Assembly: GCA_964036155.1 (NCBI GenBank)
Contig: OZ038423.1
Span: 33,805,249 to 33,869,248, forward strand
From: Diploscapter coronatus
Taxonomy: Eukaryota; Nematoda; Chromadorea; Rhabditida; Rhabditidae
Length of the DNA stretch: 64,000 bases
Reading direction: 5' to 3'
The notes beneath the pieces are model-generated. The model had not been told where the DNA came from. It did not search any database and worked only from the letters and a program-made list of their open reading frames with translations. How positions within the stretch are numbered: the first letter of the stretch is position 1; each line of letters starts with the position of its first letter. Position numbers and translations under genes: made by a program. Of the stretch, positions 1 to 12,690 are shown piece after piece.

Positions 1-167
1 TATTGTTTTTAGTGTTGATAAAAATTCAAAGTTTCGTTTTTCTTTAATCTCCCGGAAAACAAACTCGAAAAATAAGAAAATCGTTCAAATTGGGAAGAAA
101 AATTGTTCATACTTTATCAATTATTTCCTCGGGAAGGATATTGAAAAGTAGAATTCGAATAACTTAC

Positions 168-3100
168 GCAACTGCTCGACGACTCTCCTGATCTTGCAGG
201 AGACTTCAGCCAGATCGACATCATCGAGTGGCGCTGCCTGTTGCGACGCGTGTTTCTCATCCAACTGCAGGCTGATCGAAGTGTGCTCGGTTGTGCGCGG
301 CTTTTTATCCAGAGGCATTCTAAAATAACTATTCTCAGTTTTCATCGAATTATTGCTAAAAAATAGCATGGACCTTCAAAGATATAATAATTCTTCTTAC
401 TTTTTACACTCCAAAATCTTCTCCCGAGTCAGATAGCAATTCTCCAGCTTGCAAGTCAATCCATCGAGTTCCACTGTTTCGGAGGCCTAAAATGAAAAAT
501 AAATTGGAAACTCTAAGCAATGTGTTTCCGTATTCACAGATGACAGACGCAGACGGATATATTTGCCAACGGATAGAGAAGGTAGTAAAAGGGAAGAAAA
601 AAAGGGCCGTTGACAAATGTAATCGCCAGTGTCTGCCATCCGTCCGTAAATACAGGAGGATCTAAGGAATAAATTTAAAAAAAAAAAATCCCTACCGGAC
701 TAACATCCTCATCATCAGCGCAATGTCTGTAGGCAGCCTCCCTTCTGTCCATTTCCTCTGCCAAACGCAATGCGACCAGGCTGAAATTTGAATTTTCATC
801 CAAAAATCATTTTTAAAAATCTCACCTGACGAACTTCTTGCCGCGTAGCTGACATTTATCGTAGACAGAAATATAGGTTTTTGTGGAGGACTGAAAGAGG
901 AATTTTTTAATAAAAAATGCTCGCTTCAAATGCGATAATAATTTGTGTAAATGAAAACATGCAAAAAAAAACTTAAAATGACCTTATCGATCGGCAATCC
1001 AAGAGAAACGAGTCTGAGCATTTTGCCAGTCCTGATAGTGGCCAGCTGTGGATAGTTGAAGTTGGGCAAACTACACGCGAAATTCGTCGCTCCGTCGTCC
1101 AACAGTTTGGGCCGATTCCAGCGACCGGTTGCCTAAAAGATGAGGAAGATTAAACCTGAATGTAAATCAGTAGCCAATTATTTAGGCCTCCTGTACTATA
1201 CACCGTCGGAACACCGACACTGCATGTAAGAACATCGGCTTTTTCTTATTTCTTCCCTTTGTCTGCACTCCCTCGTCCTAAAATTGCGGTGCCTAATACA
1301 GACGGGGTGTCGATGTACCAGCGGTGTATAATATAACAAGTCGATAAATTATCTATAGTCAAGAAGGAAAACCACCCTAAATGCTTTTTCGAATAAATAT
1401 GTTCAGAAAGAGGCCGCAATATTATTGAATCCGATTTTATGATCCTGCCCAACTTTACCGAATTCGCAAGTACAATTTTATCGAATTCAAAAAATTCCGC
1501 GTAACAAAATGAAAGAGAAATTCAACATTTTAAAAAATTTTAAATCGAAATGGAACTTGATTACATCGAAATTTTTCTTTTAAAAATCCCCACCTCAATA
1601 GCCTTCCACTGCCAGTCGCAGTTCTGCGGGTTGTTCGGGTCGAATTTGATGAGCAGTGCGGATCCATAGTCGTGAGGCATCATCTCCCCGATTAACAGCA
1701 ATTCTCCCTCTCGGAGAGTTATCAAATGAGAACGGATTGGGTGGAGTCTGAATGAAAGTCATTTAAAAAATGTTATAAAAGGATATTTCCTACTCGGGAT
1801 AGAAACGATTTGGATCGTTGAGCACGTCGCGACGGGCTGTTGTTCTGAAGATAAGAATTGGAATTTTCAAATTTGTTTTCTTCGGAAACAAGTTTTTTGC
1901 AGCAAATGAATGTAGGAAAACGCTGAATATTAATCATAAATAAGCACTAATAGAAAAATAATTCTTTGAACAAATTTGAATCTTTGATAGACGGAAAATT
2001 TTCTCGAAAAATAAGAATCTTACGTAGACAGTCCACCAACGAGTCGTTTGGTGTACCACCTCTCAGCGACGAGATCGAGAATGTGCAAGTCCCTGGTGAT
2101 GAACGGACTGCCGTAAATGTCCCAGCCCCCGTAGACGATCATCAGATTGCCCGAGATTGTGGCTGTGTGGCCAGCGAGACACGGGCCGTCTGTGTTCGTG
2201 TTCAGCTGAAAATATAACTTTCTGAAGAAGGGCACAATTTTTCTGTAATATTCAGATATAAAGTTCGAAAATTGGATGAGCAATATTTCCCGTTATGTTT
2301 CAACGTTCCCTGTTGCCAAAAGTGTAACATAAGCCACTGCTCAAGCCAACACTTTTCAACATTCCAACAGAAGCATTGTTGAAGAATTATTCATTTTTAT
2401 GGATTTTTAAAAATAAAATCGAAATTTGTGACCTGTCTCCACTGTTTGACTGCGGGATTGAAAATGTGGACTTCGCACAAACTCGGGGGAGTTTGATAGG
2501 TGCGATGGACCGATTGCTCCGGCAGAGGGCGGAAACCACCGTACAGCACGATTTCGTTCTGGAACAAGAATAAGGAATTTAAATAGAAAAAACCAGAAAA
2601 CACCTTCCAAACAACCATCGTGGCCATAGATTTTGGCAGGGGATATGGAGGAGCAGGCACGACGACTCGACTCCAGTGCATGGTAGTCTGAACATTCGAA
2701 CTTCTCCCAATGTTTCGATAAATTCGAAAAATTTAATGAAATTTTAAGCAAAAATTTCTTTATTTTTCGTGGAAACTTCTAGGAATTTTGCTATACCAAA
2801 TCGAGCTTCCACAGATCGTTGAACGATGCATTGCTTCTGGAGATCGGAGTCAGATTGTGACCGTGTCCGTTGATGTTTCTGAAAACTGGCTTCCTAAACC
2901 TCTACTCATCGTACATAAAATTCTGCCTTTTCATTCGATGCTAAAAAATGTACAAGGAAAAAAATATATTTCTACCTGGCAGAGTAAATGTTGGTGGTTT
3001 CCCCTCCGAACAGGTAGATGGCATGTTGCGGCTCGAAGTAGACAGTGCAGTGATTCTGCCTGTTCGCCATCAGTTCACTAGCGTTCAAGTCGTAGGCACG

Positions 3101-3727
3101 GGACCTAGGGCATTCAATTTGCAACAAAAATACTGATCAAAGTTAGTTCTTGTATTCGTCACCGATTTTCCCTTGTTCCTACACTTCTGAGCTCACAACC
3201 CAAATAATGAATGCAGACGATGACAGACCTGCAGCTTTCGAATCGCGGGTTAACTGCAGGAAACGAGACAGTATATCATATCGAGAGAAAATAGCATGTC
3301 TTCTTTCCGTCCTCGAAATGGAGCATTATCTCGTTTCTCGCAGTTAACCGCGACTTGAAAAATTGTAAGCCTGGCCAGCGACATCTACAAGAAGCAAGAA
3401 ATTCGTACCATTTGAAAGACGTCCTCCAGACCAATTCCCTGTCGATTTCATTGAACTCGTCGTGGCACGATTTGTCGATGGAGGGATAGGCTTGACCGAG
3501 GGCGTTCAATTCACTTGCTCTGAAAAGGACTTTTCGGAAATATGATAAATCGAATTTTCGAAAAAATGTCAGTTCTCATGTTCCTCTCCAAAATCCACTT
3601 CCGTCAATTTCTTAAAAATAAAAATGAATCATTCCAACCTGAGATATCTCAAAACCTGCAGCAGTGCGGGTCTGGGCAGTAGTTCCGGCAGGTATTTCCT
3701 GGTCCCTGTCTGCTCTGCCTGAGCCAT
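168..3727 (-). CDS. FBXO42: F-box and Kelch-repeat protein, FBXO42-like (3' end outside window)
   Basis: Likely substrate adaptor of an SCF ubiquitin ligase. Fourteen coding exons read on the minus strand: 3639-3727, 3409-3519, 2976-3104, 2797-2878, 2604-2687, 2433-2558, 2024-2205, 1794-1844, 1594-1747, 983-1132, 826-890, 696-780, 401-486, 168-319; all junctions keep phase and give 515 residues before the left edge. The start MAQAEQTGTRKYLPELLP follows a TTTCAG acceptor. Residues about 12-65 form the F-box (LPELLPRPALLQVLRYL), then Kelch blades with YLFGGET, IVLYGGFRPLP and LMIVYGGWDIYGSP. The long C-terminal part after the blades, with VYDKCQLRGKKFVRL, fits the FBXO42 layout. The last exon ends in phase 1 at 168, so the gene continues to the left. 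A different F-box/Kelch subfamily is possible; the F-box plus Kelch call is firm. Confidence 0.88.
1191..1336. repeat. Inverted-repeat element, copy 1 of the TATACACCG family
   Basis: Ends CTATACACCGTCGGAACACC and an inverted GTGTCG...GCGGTGTATAATATA flank a T/C-rich core that includes CTGCACTCCCTC. The same order of motifs recurs at 25264-25399. Sits in an intron of the F-box/Kelch gene. About 145 bp with terminal inverted repeats, so it is MITE-like. Confidence 0.65.
3231..3365. repeat. Palindromic element, copy 1 of the AAACGAGA family
   Basis: Lies in an intron of the F-box/Kelch gene. The arms TTTCGAATCGCGGGTTAACTGC and its inverse (GCAGTTAACCGCGACTTGAAA) flank a core with AAACGAGACAGTATATCAT. 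The core is shared with the element at 29229-29390, so this is a dispersed repeat family rather than a chance hairpin. Confidence 0.6.
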
Positions 3728-4033
3728 GTCCGTCCAGACCGAATGATGGACACTTCTCTGAAAGCAGTCGATAAGTTCGATTTTCGACCGGAAGAAAAGC
3801 AAAAGCGAGGCAACCAGTGTTTGCATCGGCGTTCACTCGCAATGCTGGTTTACATCGTTGAATTTTATTCGACTGCTTTCTTTCAATGACTTTTTTTTTA
3901 TTTTCGTGGATTTTTAGATTTGAAAATGATCTGAAAATGTTCAGATTGAAGCGCACCACTTCTGAATTCATCGGATCCACAAATTGAGAGGCAGAAAAGC
4001 CGGAAAATCTGCAGAAGCAGAGATTTCGACAGG
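3728..4033. promoter_or_regulatory. Shared spacer between divergent genes
   Basis: 306 bp between the start codons of the F-box/Kelch gene (-) and the MADF gene (+). It probably holds both promoters and 5' leaders. A TTTCAG acceptor reading on the minus strand lies in it, just before the exon carrying the Kelch start. No further element was recognised. Confidence 0.4.
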
Positions 4034-6852
4034 ATGATGTGAGTTTGTATTTTTTATTTTCAAGCTGGTTTCAACAGAAAATGACCTCTAATTAATTGAT
4101 CCGATTTGATTCTGAAGGATGAAATATTATCTAGAAAAAGCAAAATCACAAAAAATCACCTTTCAAGTAAACTTCTTCTTGGGAAGATCATTCAATTCCT
4201 GCTAGTTTAATTTTTATTTAAACTGCATGGACTTTCAAAAATTCATTTTTCTCCTAATTTTCAGTTCTGCCTATCGAATCGCAGAGGAGATCGTGGAACC
4301 GACCTTCAATATGCGCCTGATCGAGGCTGTGCGCAATGCGAGATGCCTATATGACACCACTGACAGACAGTACAGGAACACCGAGTACAAAATGAAGGTG
4401 GGAGACTCCACTTTGAAGAAAGAAGCAAATATCTCTACTCTAGGGAAAAATCTTTATCCCTCGTTTTGTAGAAGACGAATTTTTTCATCTAGTGATATAG
4501 AAAGGAATAAAGCATGCCTAGGCAAGGCTTGGCCAAATTCTCTATGCGTAGACCCCTAAGCCAAAATATTATGCCAAAGTTTTTATAGATTATTGTAAAA
4601 GCCGTACACTTGTCAAATCTATATGATTGCATACAAGGGATAGGGTTGGAGGAAGGTAGGCTATGTTTGGTGATCTGGCTTAAACCCTTCCTAGTTCTGC
4701 TTTTTAAAATTTTTTCAAAATTGTATATTTGTCTACCAAATAATAATGGAATGCTTCCAGACTTGGACTCGACTGGTCCACAATCTCGGCTTCGATGGCG
4801 ATTCACGCACTTTGGCTGCCAGGTGGAAGCAGCTCAGGGACAAGTGGGGGGAATTTCTCATTTTCAAAATTTGAATAGCTTCAATAATTTCGACGATTTT
4901 CTTGATTCTAACATTTTCCCATTCATGTGTTTTTTCTCTGAATTTTCTAGTTATTTTTGCTTCCAGATACGGGAAAGAGAAGAAGAAGATTCGCTTCACC
5001 GGGGAGAATTCGAACTGGCAGTACTTCAAACACCTCGGGTTCCTCGATCCGTACATGATCGACAGAAGTCAGAGCGATAGTCCAACTAGGAAAGACAATC
5101 CCGATTTGGTAAGCTAAAGTTACTGTAAGTGAAAAATATTTTATCCCATGAGACCATTTTTTTTCTGAAATAAACCATTCAAAAATACTTATTGGAAGTT
5201 TACTTATTCTGGGAATTGGAGTAGTGCTATTGAAGAAAGAAAAGTTGATCAACTTTTCAAATGGTTAGTTGGCGAAGTAATTTCAAATTCTGGAGAATGA
5301 AAATTTAAAAAAAAAAAAAAATATATATTTGTTCAGCAAATGATTCTGTCCGACCCGACATTCGCTGCTCGTTTGGTGGAGGAGGTCCGTGCGCATCCGT
5401 GTCTGTTCGACATTCGAGACCCCAAATATCGCCTGTCCGAGTGCCGCAACCAGGCTTGGAGCGAAATCATCACACATCTCAATTTTCCTGGTATTTTATA
5501 AATTATCTTCTAAAATTATTTTTCCCTTTTGCAGACGACATCAACGCGATTTACAAGCAGTGGAAGAAGATTCGAGATCGCTACGTCAGAGAGAAGAGGC
5601 GCATCGATATGAACAGGCATATTGGTAAGAAATTATTCTATGAAGTCACATTTCAAGACTTAGACAAATCTTTCCTCCTTAGTTCCATTTTTGAAAATCA
5701 ATTTTCCGTCAAAACTTGTCTGGCAATTAATAAAAGTAGTACCGAAAAAATCTATAAAAAAAATATCCTATGAATTTTCTGAGCTGACAAGTTTAATATC
5801 CAGCATTCTATTACTAAATCCCTACTCTGTATCTTATGGGTAAGCTATTACTTTTTTAATTGGCTCAAAATATGCATATTTGTCAAATTTATATAGTACT
5901 ACGGTACTACTTATTAATTGCCACTTGTCTTCGTTGAAAAACCTGCAAGTTTTTAGGATGAAAAGAAAACGGACATTTTCAGGAGTGAACGACCAGAGTC
6001 AATGGGATCTGTTCGACAGCATGAACTGGATCGATCCGTTTTTGGACGAACGACAGCAGTAATTTCCTATTTTAATTAAAAATTTAAAAGTCGCATTGAT
6101 TTTCAGACACGTGAAGAGGAAACACGAGACGGGCGACACTTTGTCCGACTACGACATTGACGAAATTGCTGGGTTTTTATTTTTATTTTGCTTTCCTTTC
6201 GAAGAATTTTTTTCAGTGCACCTCTGGGCAACTACATGGTTTTGGACCCGAAACGACAGTCCCTGAATAGCCAAAGAGCGGGTAGATATTTTCTTGTAAT
6301 TATATCTATAATATAGTTAAGATTCCTCGAAAATTACAATAATATTTTCTCCAATTTCATGTCTTTAAAAATCACTGAAGAGTGAGCTTTAATCATTTTT
6401 CTAACATGCGAGCAAGAAGCGATCATCCATTCAGTCTTTCAAAAACAACTTCTGGAACAAACTAATTTTCAGACGACGTTCTTCTCGATGGCGATAGTGC
6501 ATTTGCCGCCTCTGCTGTGTCTGATTTGCGGTAATCAAAATCGATTTTTTTAAGTTTCGCTTATTTTTGAAATAGTGCTAGTATAATAAAGAAAAATGAA
6601 TTTTCCAAGGTCTTCAAAAAGATTTTGTTGACTTACTATAATTACCACCACCACTCTCTTGTAGTTACTATCCTCTTTTCTGAGAAATAGTACGAAGATG
6701 AAAAAGGGCGGTAACTAAAAGAGGCTAGATTTTTCATATTCTATGACGGAATTTTCAGATCCCTGCCTGAACACGCCCGAATTCTGGCGAAGACGCAAAT
6801 CGAGACGCTGCTGGAAACGGGCCGTATGCCCATTACGATTCAGCCCTACTGA
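4034..6852 (+). CDS. Double MADF-domain protein (putative transcription regulator)
   Basis: Eleven exons: 4034-4038, 4265-4397, 4761-4843, 4967-5108, 5337-5490, 5535-5624, 5983-6058, 6107-6172, 6217-6281, 6473-6530, 6759-6852, all in phase, 321 residues. Two MADF (Myb/SANT-like) domains are visible: the first from about residue 16 (LIEAVRNARCLYDTTD ... AARWKQLRDKYGKEKKKI ... YFKHLGFLDPYM), the second from about 125 (LVEEVRAHPCLFDIRD ... IYKQWKKIRDRYVREKRRI ... MNWIDPFLDERQ). The spaced Trp/aromatic residues and basic helix are typical of MADF DNA-binding domains. The C-terminal 90 residues contain an acidic stretch and a Leu-rich end (ARILAKTQIETLLETGRMP), which may be a BESS-like interaction region; that is inference. 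The 5-nt first exon is the weakest part; an in-frame Met at about 4310 is an alternative start. Confidence 0.87.
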
Positions 6853-7675
6853 TTTGGGAACTCTGAAAAACGATCGACTTTCTCCGAACATTTTTCTTTG
6901 TAATTTATCCTCGAAAAGTATTCATTCTTTCCTAAACTCTAGCATCCTCGTTTGCAGAACGAAACCGCTGATAGATAGATTTCTCAAAAACGCGCAACCC
7001 GCAGAAAAATAGCACATCTTTTTGAGAAAGGGGAAGAACGTCGACGCTTTTTATCTTTCAATATGGCACGTTATTTTTTCTACGGCGCGGATTTTCGGGA
7101 AGTCGGATGAGATAGAACAAGATTTACTGCAAACAGGATTTTTATTTATCTGGGTACTCGTTTCTCTTCCTCCAAGAAATTCTCATGATCATCGTCAAGA
7201 AAATGCCAATTAGGGGTGGACCGGAACGAAATTTTAGATTTGCGGAACCGGAGTTCCGGCCCACCCCTGAACCAACTCATCTGCCTCTAGAGATTTTCGG
7301 TTGGTTTTGTTTTCTGTAATTTGTTGTTTACAGAGCCAGTGGGAATTTCTTCAAACTTGATGGCGAATTTTATTATTATTTTATTTTGTGAACTTGCTTT
7401 TTCGCCATCATTTCTAAAATTCGTCGGATCTTGGACCCATTTTTGTGTTTGACCTATTTTTCCAGAAACTCTACCTGGCTTTTCTTTCTGTATTTTTCCT
7501 ACCTTCCCTTCGATCTCACATTAATGAAAATGATCTAATCATTTTGACAATTTCAAAAGATAAACTTTTGATTGAGATACTTTTCAAATATCCAGAGCGT
7601 TTGAGACGCGAATCGAATATTTGAGCTCTCGATTCATTTTTTCATGGAACTATGATTTTAGTGAGTTATTTGTCT
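6853..7675. other. Intergenic spacer, MADF to REXO2
   Basis: About 820 bp, T-rich, no supported ORF. It holds the palindromic repeat at 7211-7269. A TTTTAG acceptor at about 7661 just precedes the chosen REXO2 start. Confidence 0.5.
7211..7269. repeat. Palindrome, copy 1 of the CAGGGGTG family
   Basis: TAGGGGTGGACCGGAAC, an A/T core, then GTTCCGGCCCACCCCTG: a near-perfect inverted repeat of about 59 bp. The same ends occur at 22441-22506 and 41622-41690. Confidence 0.65.
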
Positions 7676-9190
7676 ATGTTGAAGGTGCTCTGTCGGACTC
7701 TGTTCAAGCATTCTTTTCCTGTTCAGCCTGTTCATTTGGTCCGAAGAACCTTCGCAACAACAACAAAAACGATGAGCGATGTACAGAGTTATTCTATCAA
7801 TTTTCTAAATTTCTGTTCCCTCATGCTTCATCTAGAAAAGTCGTTTTCAGCTTAGCAAGTGATGATATTATTATCATCCAAGAAAACTTCAGGGCAGTGG
7901 AGATGCGGTGGACAAGTCGCAGAACATGGTGTGGGTGGATTTGGAGATGACGGGGCTGAACGTCGACAAGCACACCATTGTCGAGATCGCTACGATCGTT
8001 ACCGATGGACAGCTCAACGTAGGGCTTTATTCCTTGCAAGGATCATTTCTGAAAAAAGAGCTTTCAAGTCACACGAACATGAGTCACGAACGAAAATAAA
8101 TTTCGATTCAGAATTTCTCATTGAGAGATTTTGTTCCTGGGCATTTTCTTTGCGAAGGATTGTTGATTCTGACTTTTAAAATTCACTCAAATAATCCCTG
8201 CGAAATGGAGGATAGTGAAAAATAGGGAATGACATTTTTAGATCATTGCTGAGGGCCCGAATTTGGTGATCCACCAGTCGGAGGAGGTGCTCGACAAGAT
8301 GGATGATTGGTGCAAGAATACGTTCGCCAAGAATGGACTCACCGAGAGGATCCGCAACAGCAAGATCAGCTTGGCTGAGGCTGAACAGCAGGTGGACACT
8401 TATCTTCTTTTTCAGAATATTACTCAAATCTGTAAGAGAGATGGTCATGCTTCCTAACTTCTTATTCCCGACGTTTTTTTTTGCGTTTAAACTACATTTA
8501 AAATCTTTGAAATTCAGATATATTTCGTCGGATTTTACATGAAAAATATTCCAAACCATTCTTCTCTTCTAAAAGTCAACACGTGAATTTGAGACTCTGG
8601 ATTTCCTCGCGAAATACACGAACAAGGGCGTGTCCCCGCTGGCAGGCAATTCCGTGCACGCGGACAGACGATTCATCATCAAATACATGCCCAAAATCGA
8701 CAAGCATCTCCACTACAGGATCATCGATGTGTCCACTGTCAAGGAGGTGTGATTTTTTAATTGAATTTCACAAAGAAGGTTCCTATGTGAGAATTTCTCT
8801 TGTCAGTAAAGTGTTGTTTTACTGAATGTAATATAGCCAATCATCAAATTTCACAATAGGCGAGTTTTTAAGCTCTCTGATCATTACTACATCTTGTAGC
8901 GTAAATCCTCCTTTTATTTTTCCAAGATCATTTGTTTGAGTTGTGCCGCCGCTGGTATCCGAAGGAGCTCAGCGAGGCCCCGCCCAAGAAACTCGCTCAC
9001 CTGGCTCTCGATGACATCAGGTAAATAATTCTTTTATCTTTTTTTGCACAAATTTAATAAATCATCATGGTCGTCGCACTTTTCATTACGGAGAAATTTT
9101 CGAATACTTTTTCTCTGACTTCCTAAAGTTCAAATTTTCAGAGAGAGCATTGACGAGCTGAAGTACTACAGGAGAACCGTCTTCAAATAG
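7676..9190 (+). CDS. REXO2: Oligoribonuclease (3'-5' exoribonuclease, REXO2/Orn family)
   Basis: Degrades short RNA oligonucleotides to mononucleotides, mainly in mitochondria. Exons 7676-7780, 7893-8018, 8242-8391, 8576-8746, 8941-9020, 9142-9190, all in phase, 226 residues. DEDDh motifs: Exo [12 protein letters not shown] (Asp-Glu) near residue 48, Exo [16 protein letters not shown], Exo [14 protein letters not shown] with the His and Asp. The family C-terminus [11 protein letters not shown] is present. The N-terminal 35 residues ([15 protein letters not shown]...RRTFATTTK) are rich in Arg/Lys and Ser/Thr without acids, as in a mitochondrial presequence. I chose the Met at 7676 because a TTTTAG acceptor lies 15 bp before it; a Met 24 bp upstream is in frame. 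A second in-frame Met (TMSDGSG) could give a cytosolic form. AATAAA at 9613 may be the poly(A) signal. Confidence 0.95.
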
Positions 9191-9755
9191 AAAGATTCTT
9201 AAATTTAGGGAAATTTCTTCCAAGTGGGATTAGGTCATTTTTGTCATTATATTTTTTCTGCTGTTTCTTTAAATGTTACTTTTTCTAAATTTCTCATTCG
9301 ATTATTTCCTGTTCTGTTTTAAAGCCTCTAGGCTAGAACGTAGCCTCATTGTGTCTGGTTGAAATGATGTGATTTGGGAGTTTTGGAACTGTTTCTTTTA
9401 TTCCTGATTATTCAATTCAATTCATTTCATTTCTTTCGAAAAGGCTACGTTGGGTTTTATAAGCTTCATTTTCATTATTTCTTTCAAAGTTAAAGTTATT
9501 TTTCACCTTTTCTTCTCCCCTTCCAAAGTAATCTCTGATCAATGATCATTGAAGTTCTTATTCCTTCCTTCCTGTTGTATTACGAATGAGTCTGACACTT
9601 TGCGGGTCGAGGAATAAAGAGTCACTTTGTTGATAAACCCTCTTCTTCGAAGGAATTTGTCATTCATCAAAGGAATATCTTTCAAAAATTCGAATTTCGT
9701 TCGACTTGAAATACGAAAATTAGCTAATGTTCATTTTTGCGTGCGGCTAGGGAGA
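9191..9755. other. Intergenic spacer, REXO2 to thioesterase
   Basis: 565 bp, T-rich. Probable REXO2 3' UTR up to AATAAA at about 9613, then the upstream region of the thioesterase gene. No other feature seen. Confidence 0.4.
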
Positions 9756-12690
9756 ATGACACTTCTACGCCCTGCCGTTGGCTTCGTTTCTTTCGCGAGG
9801 TTCGTAGAATTTTCGCTTTTTGTCGTATTTTAGTGCAGGTATGAGACTTAATCCAGGACCTGTTTCGATCGTTTTCCTCTAAAAATTTTCTTACAAATCG
9901 ATTTTTGCGAACCTGTTCATGAGAAGACGGCATTTTGACTATTCTTCTTGTAAAAGTAGCTGTATTTTCAGGCGTCTGGCACACACAATCCTGCTGGGCG
10001 GAGTGCCGATTCCGATGGAGTTCATCGACGTTCCCCTCGACAAAATGCCCCAATTCGAACAACTCTCCAACGAGCTATTCGAGTTGGAGGAAACACAGCT
10101 CGATGTCTTCAAGTAGGTTGAAAATTTTATTCTTTTGCGGGCTCTTATACTTAGGTAAGAAAAAGATGTTTTTTTCGAATATAGAAATCATCTAAGGCTC
10201 TAGTATGATAGTTGAATGTCTATTTTCTAGTAGTTCAAGAAAGAAAATTTGTAGTTAATTAAAAATTACAAAATTCATGGTATAATGAACGATAAAATAG
10301 TCATTCTGATCAAAGTTTACTTTCTAGACCCTCAGTCTTGTCGAATTCGCGTCAGAACAGTAAGAAAGCCGCGTATGGCGGGCTAATCTTCGCGCAGGCC
10401 CTGGCTGCCACGGAGCGGACTGTCGATGACTCGATGCGGCCGCACTCCACTCACTCCTACTTCATTCTCAATGGTAGATCGTTTTAATAAATAATTTTCT
10501 TTTCATGAAAAATTTAAATAAAAAAGTGATAATATTCCCCCGGTGTCGTGGTCATATTTCCATTTTTGCAAAGAAAATTTGGTTTCTTTTTATGCATATA
10601 GGGAATTTTTGGTTTTAATTTGAAATTTAAACTCCAGTGGACACGACTCAGCCATTGGAATATCGAGTGCGTCGTATCAGAGACGGTCGCTCGTTCTGCA
10701 CCCGGGAAGTAGATGCTGTACAGAATGGGAAAGCTGCGTTCAGTATGCAGATTAGTTTTCACAAGGTTTTTTTTCATCGTTCATTTTATTATTACCATTT
10801 TTCTATTGTAATTCTTCGAAAATGATCTGAAAAACGACACATCATTACATCAAACTATTAGCCCTTTTTTCAGAAATCTATCTAAATGAACTTTTTTCCT
10901 CATAAAATTTCGGGAAATATTTTTATGGCTGAATCAAATTATTCCAGCCCGAGCCCCAATCGATCATCCACCAGTCGGAAATGCCAAAAGTGCCTCCGCC
11001 CGAAAACTGCATCGGATTCAGAAAGGCCATTCCCTTTCTCAAGCAGAAAATAGAAAGCGGTAAATAGGAATTTCCAAGGAAAATTAGTTAAAAATTGAAA
11101 ATCCAGGCGAATTAAGCCCGACCGATTCTGTCCGCAAGCGAATCCAAGGCTACGACTCCATCGTCTACACTTCTGATACTGATTTATTCGAGGTTGAATT
11201 TCTAGATTTAATTTTATGAATCATTTTTCTTTAAATTCCGATTTGAAAGGCACATTCAAAATAGATCAAATGATTTTTTCTTGTCTTATTGTTCAGAAAA
11301 ATGTTAACTTGAAATTATACATCGACATTTCTGGAAAAAATCCTATGATTGCTTTGTTAGTTATTCATAAAGATTATTTTTCAGAACTTACCCATTTTTC
11401 CTGAGAATACCTATCTGATTGCTTTATTTGCAGATGAGACCGACAGATATCGAGGCGTACTACGGCATCAGCAAGGACGCGCGACCCAAGATGTGCTTCT
11501 GGATGCGTACCAGGGGCGATTTGTCCTCTCAAGATTCAAAGCTCCACAGGTCTAAGAGGAAATGAGATAATCCAAGAATCTGTTGAATTTCCAGACATCT
11601 GATTGCATACAACACTGACTCCGTGCTTGTCGGAACCGCAGTCAGACCACATTATGCGTGAGTTTTGAATTTCTTATTGTTTTAATCCTTCTAATATTTG
11701 ATGGAAGTTTATGCATTATTTAAAAAAGAACTTTTGATGTTCGTCCAGATCTGTTTTCAATCTTCTTTCAATCGTAGTTTGAAATATTATTTACATTATG
11801 AAAACAATATGAAATTGAAAGAACTTCTTTCCGGATTATTGATTTTGTTGGAACCCTTATACCCCTTTCCCCACAAATCACAAACTAGCAAACACCTTCC
11901 CCCATCGATCTCGTTATGATTTCGTCATCTAATTCATGCATTACTTATCCTATCGGCGCCAATTAAGACTGAATAAGCAATCACTTCGTCCATAAATTGA
12001 AAAAAGACCAGGGGGTTGTGAGTTAGGAAGTCAGATCTTGCTACAGTCACTAGCAAAACTTACAATTAGAGAGAATCGGGCCGAAATAACTATTCAAAAT
12101 CTCATTGTCCGAATTTCAGCCACAATTTCCACCCCTCGATGCTGTTCTCTTTGGATCATAACATCTGGTTCCACAGTCCAGGTATCAGATTCATCGATTA
12201 TCGTAATATTGCTGATTGGAGAGAACATCGATATTCAAAAATACGCTATTCGTCTCGTTTCTCTTCTACGCGACTCACTATTTTGCTCCATATTCAAATT
12301 ATTGCTGTATGAATATCGACTTTCTTCCCAATCAACAATACCAGATTTAATGATAATTCCTAGTTTAAATGTTCCCTTTTGGAATGTTCATACGTTTTCT
12401 TTACTACTATTATTTTTCTGCAAACCTCGAACTTCTAAATATATCTAAAATATAAACGATAGCTGACATTTAGAGTTATGGCTAAGGACTAATGAGAATT
12501 ACAAAAAAATATGTGATTGATTACAGATATGCGCGCGGACGAGTGGCTGCTATACGAGACGGAGTCGAGCATAGCGCGGGACGCGAGGGCCTTCATCACA
12601 GGCAGACTGTGGACCAGGGACGGCACCCTTCTGCTCTCCACTGCACAAGAGGCCATCATCAGGACCAGACAGGAGCCCTCTAGGATTTAG
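9756..12690 (+). CDS. ACOT8: Acyl-CoA thioesterase II (ACOT8/TesB type)
   Basis: Hydrolyses acyl-CoA to free fatty acid and CoA; ACOT8 is peroxisomal in animals. Exons 9756-9799, 9972-10112, 10328-10473, 10638-10765, 10948-11059, 11107-11192, 11434-11549, 11595-11657, 12120-12181, 12527-12690, all in phase, 353 residues. Double hotdog fold landmarks: YGGLIFAQALAATERTV, THSYFILNVDTTQPLEYRV, RDGRSFCTREVDAVQNGKA, MPKVPPPENC, and in the second hotdog FHPSMLFSLDHNIWFHSP with DEWLLYETES and GRLWTRDGTLLLSTAQEAII. The conserved Asp of LDHNIWFH is in place. The C-terminus is Ser-Arg-Ile, not the canonical Ser-Lys-Leu of ACOT8. The first exon adds MTLLRPAVGFVSFARRLAH, basic and acid-free. If that exon is not used, translation would start at MEFIDVPL (about 10017). 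Confidence 0.93.

Noticed and set aside
4227..4262. Start codon with a signal-peptide-like MDFQKFIFLLIF in front of the first large MADF exon
   Set aside because: It spans the pyrimidine tract and TTTTCAG of the intron; a secretory signal makes no sense on a MADF protein.
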